Under the pieces are notes generated by a model. It was not told the DNA's origin, made no database searches, and saw only the letters and a list, made by a program, of their open reading frames with translations. The translations under genes and the position numbers were made by a program. Source: Mucilaginibacter sp. (GTDB taxonomy: Bacteria > Bacteroidota > Bacteroidia > Sphingobacteriales > Sphingobacteriaceae). Taken from it: a DNA stretch of 64,000 nucleotides. The DNA is taken from NCBI RefSeq assembly GCF_028288225.1, contig NZ_JAQBOC010000033.1:62001-126000 (forward strand), given 5' to 3'. Each line of letters begins with the position of its first letter. The first letter of the stretch is position 1. This document shows, piece by piece, positions 63,110 to 64,000 of this stretch.

Positions 63110-63382
63110 GGTATTTAGTCATTGGTGTGTTGCACTTTACGGCCGTAACAGGTATTCTACAATTCAAAATTATGCCGATAATTTAAATATTTGATTATCA
63201 GTAGTTTAGTGATAAATTAAAGTGTGTGTAAATGGTGCATATCCGTACGGTAAGTGTCCGGTTTTGTTACAGTCTAAAATATATTTTCACAATAATTTAA
63301 TTGTCTTATTATTAATTGCTTATGATAAATATTTTTTTATACTATTGTATATTATTTATTTAAACCTATAAACCTAAATTTT
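63110..63382. other. Divergent A/T-rich promoter region
   Basis: 273 bp without a gene between the divergent permease array and the carbonic anhydrase. Very A/T-rich towards the carbonic anhydrase side (63290-63370). No exact TAnnTTTG box with a spaced -33 element stood out on either strand. Confidence 0.45.
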
Positions 63383-64000
63383 ATGAAGAAGTTAGTCTTT
63401 ATTCTTATCGCAACAATTTCACTTTCATTCAGCAGCAAAACATCGTACAAAACAAATGACGCGGCTGCAGGCAGTTCAAAATCTGCTCCCCACAGCGTAA
63501 TTACCGCCAAACCACTGACATCCGACGCCGTTATAGCTTTGCTGAAAAGTGGTAACCGGCGTTTTTACACCTTTAAACCGCTGGTGATGAAAGACAGCCT
63601 TCGGATTCGCTCAACAGCTAGCGGCCAGCGCCCCATGGCAGCTGTTCTATCGTGTCTTGATTCAAGGGTGCCGGTAGAGACTGTTTTTAATATGGGCATA
63701 GGCGATTTATTTGTAGCCAGAGTGGCTGGTAATATTGGAAATGAGGACATTTGGGGCAGCTTGGAGTATGCCTGTCATGTGATGGGCGCCAAAGTAATTG
63801 TGGTGCTGGGGCATACGGATTGCGGGGCGATTACGTCTGCTATCGATAATGTGAAGCTGGGGAATATTACCGCCTTGTTAGCTAAAATTAGGCCCGCAGT
63901 GTATGCTGTGGAAATGCCAGGGGACAGGACATCAAGAAACCAAAAGTTTGTGCACGCGGTGATGGTAAAAAATGTGGAGCTTACCATAAAAAAAATGCGC
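63383..64000 (+). CDS. Exported beta-carbonic anhydrase, 3' end outside window
   Basis: The frame is open from the ATG at 63383 to the end of the window (206 codons). A signal peptide (MKKLVFILIATISLSFSSKT) precedes a beta-class carbonic anhydrase: SCLDSRVP carries zinc ligand Cys 91 and the Asp 93-Arg 95 dyad, and GHTDCGA carries His 144 and Cys 147. VARVAGNIGNEDIWGSLEYA is also typical. It hydrates CO2 in the periplasm. Export of a beta-class enzyme is less common than a cytoplasmic location but occurs in Bacteroidota. Confidence 0.9.
   Translation, partial: MKKLVFILIATISLSFSSKTSYKTNDAAAGSSKSAPHSVITAKPLTSDAVIALLKSGNRRFYTFKPLVMKDSLRIRSTASGQRPMAAVLSCLDSRVPVETVFNMGIGDLFVARVAGNIGNEDIWGSLEYACHVMGAKVIVVLGHTDCGAITSAIDNVKLGNITALLAKIRPAVYAVEMPGDRTSRNQKFVHAVMVKNVELTIKKMR

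Overview
The window looks like a chromosomal segment of a Bacteroidota soil or plant-associated bacterium of the Sphingobacteriaceae (Mucilaginibacter- or Pedobacter-like). This is inferred from two SusC/SusD pairs, a hybrid two-component regulator, FucP-family sugar permeases, long tandem FtsX/MacB permeases with MIKNYLKIAWRN-type starts, -33/-7 promoters of the TTTG / TAnnTTTG type, few Shine-Dalgarno sequences and AT-rich DNA. I saw no rRNA, tRNA, CRISPR array, insertion sequence or phage gene.

Region 1 (1-14493) is a polysaccharide utilisation locus on the + strand: the 3' part of a hybrid sensor/AraC regulator, then GH27, GH95, a decayed SGNH esterase fragment, GH31, GH43, SusC and SusD, closed by a strong terminator. 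The enzymes look exo-acting and side-chain-removing (galactose or arabinopyranose, fucose, xylose or glucose, arabinose), and no backbone endo-enzyme is present. A 35-bp element with fixed spacing (AACATTTGT-N10-TTATCAAT-N2-TGTTAT) lies upstream of both GH31 and SusC.

Region 2 (14679-27723) is a second carbohydrate system. It holds a FucP-like permease, SusD and SusC (minus strand), a GH109-like oxidoreductase-fold protein, a GluP-like permease, galM, a LacI regulator and a kinase resembling N-acetylhexosamine 1-kinase. Six near-identical palindromes with core CAAACGTTTG lie in the promoter regions of this cluster and nowhere else intergenic, which defines a probable LacI regulon. Its enzyme set fits release, import, mutarotation and 1-phosphorylation of an N-acetylhexosamine.

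Region 3 (27786-43950) holds ordinary single genes: a class V aminotransferase fold protein, a DHFR-like protein, an unknown protein plus a zinc-less Fpg/Nei glycosylase, an HxlR/NmrA divergent pair, rhaM, an HD protein, an AraC regulator, an amine oxidase, a cytochrome c, a TlpA-like protein, a lipoprotein, an SGNH esterase, a pentapeptide protein and a DUF5655-like protein. The standout is an outer-membrane protein at 35274-37838 that joins a HipA/Fam20-like kinase motif region to a BamA-type barrel.

Region 4 (44138-63109) is an array of seven paralogous FtsX/MacB-type permeases on the minus strand, with two small lectin-like secreted proteins between them and no ATPase gene. Most junctions carry the same composite intergenic repeat, which begins inside the last codons of the preceding gene. 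One lectin-like protein has an N-terminus that looks copied from a permease start. The window ends inside an exported beta-carbonic anhydrase.
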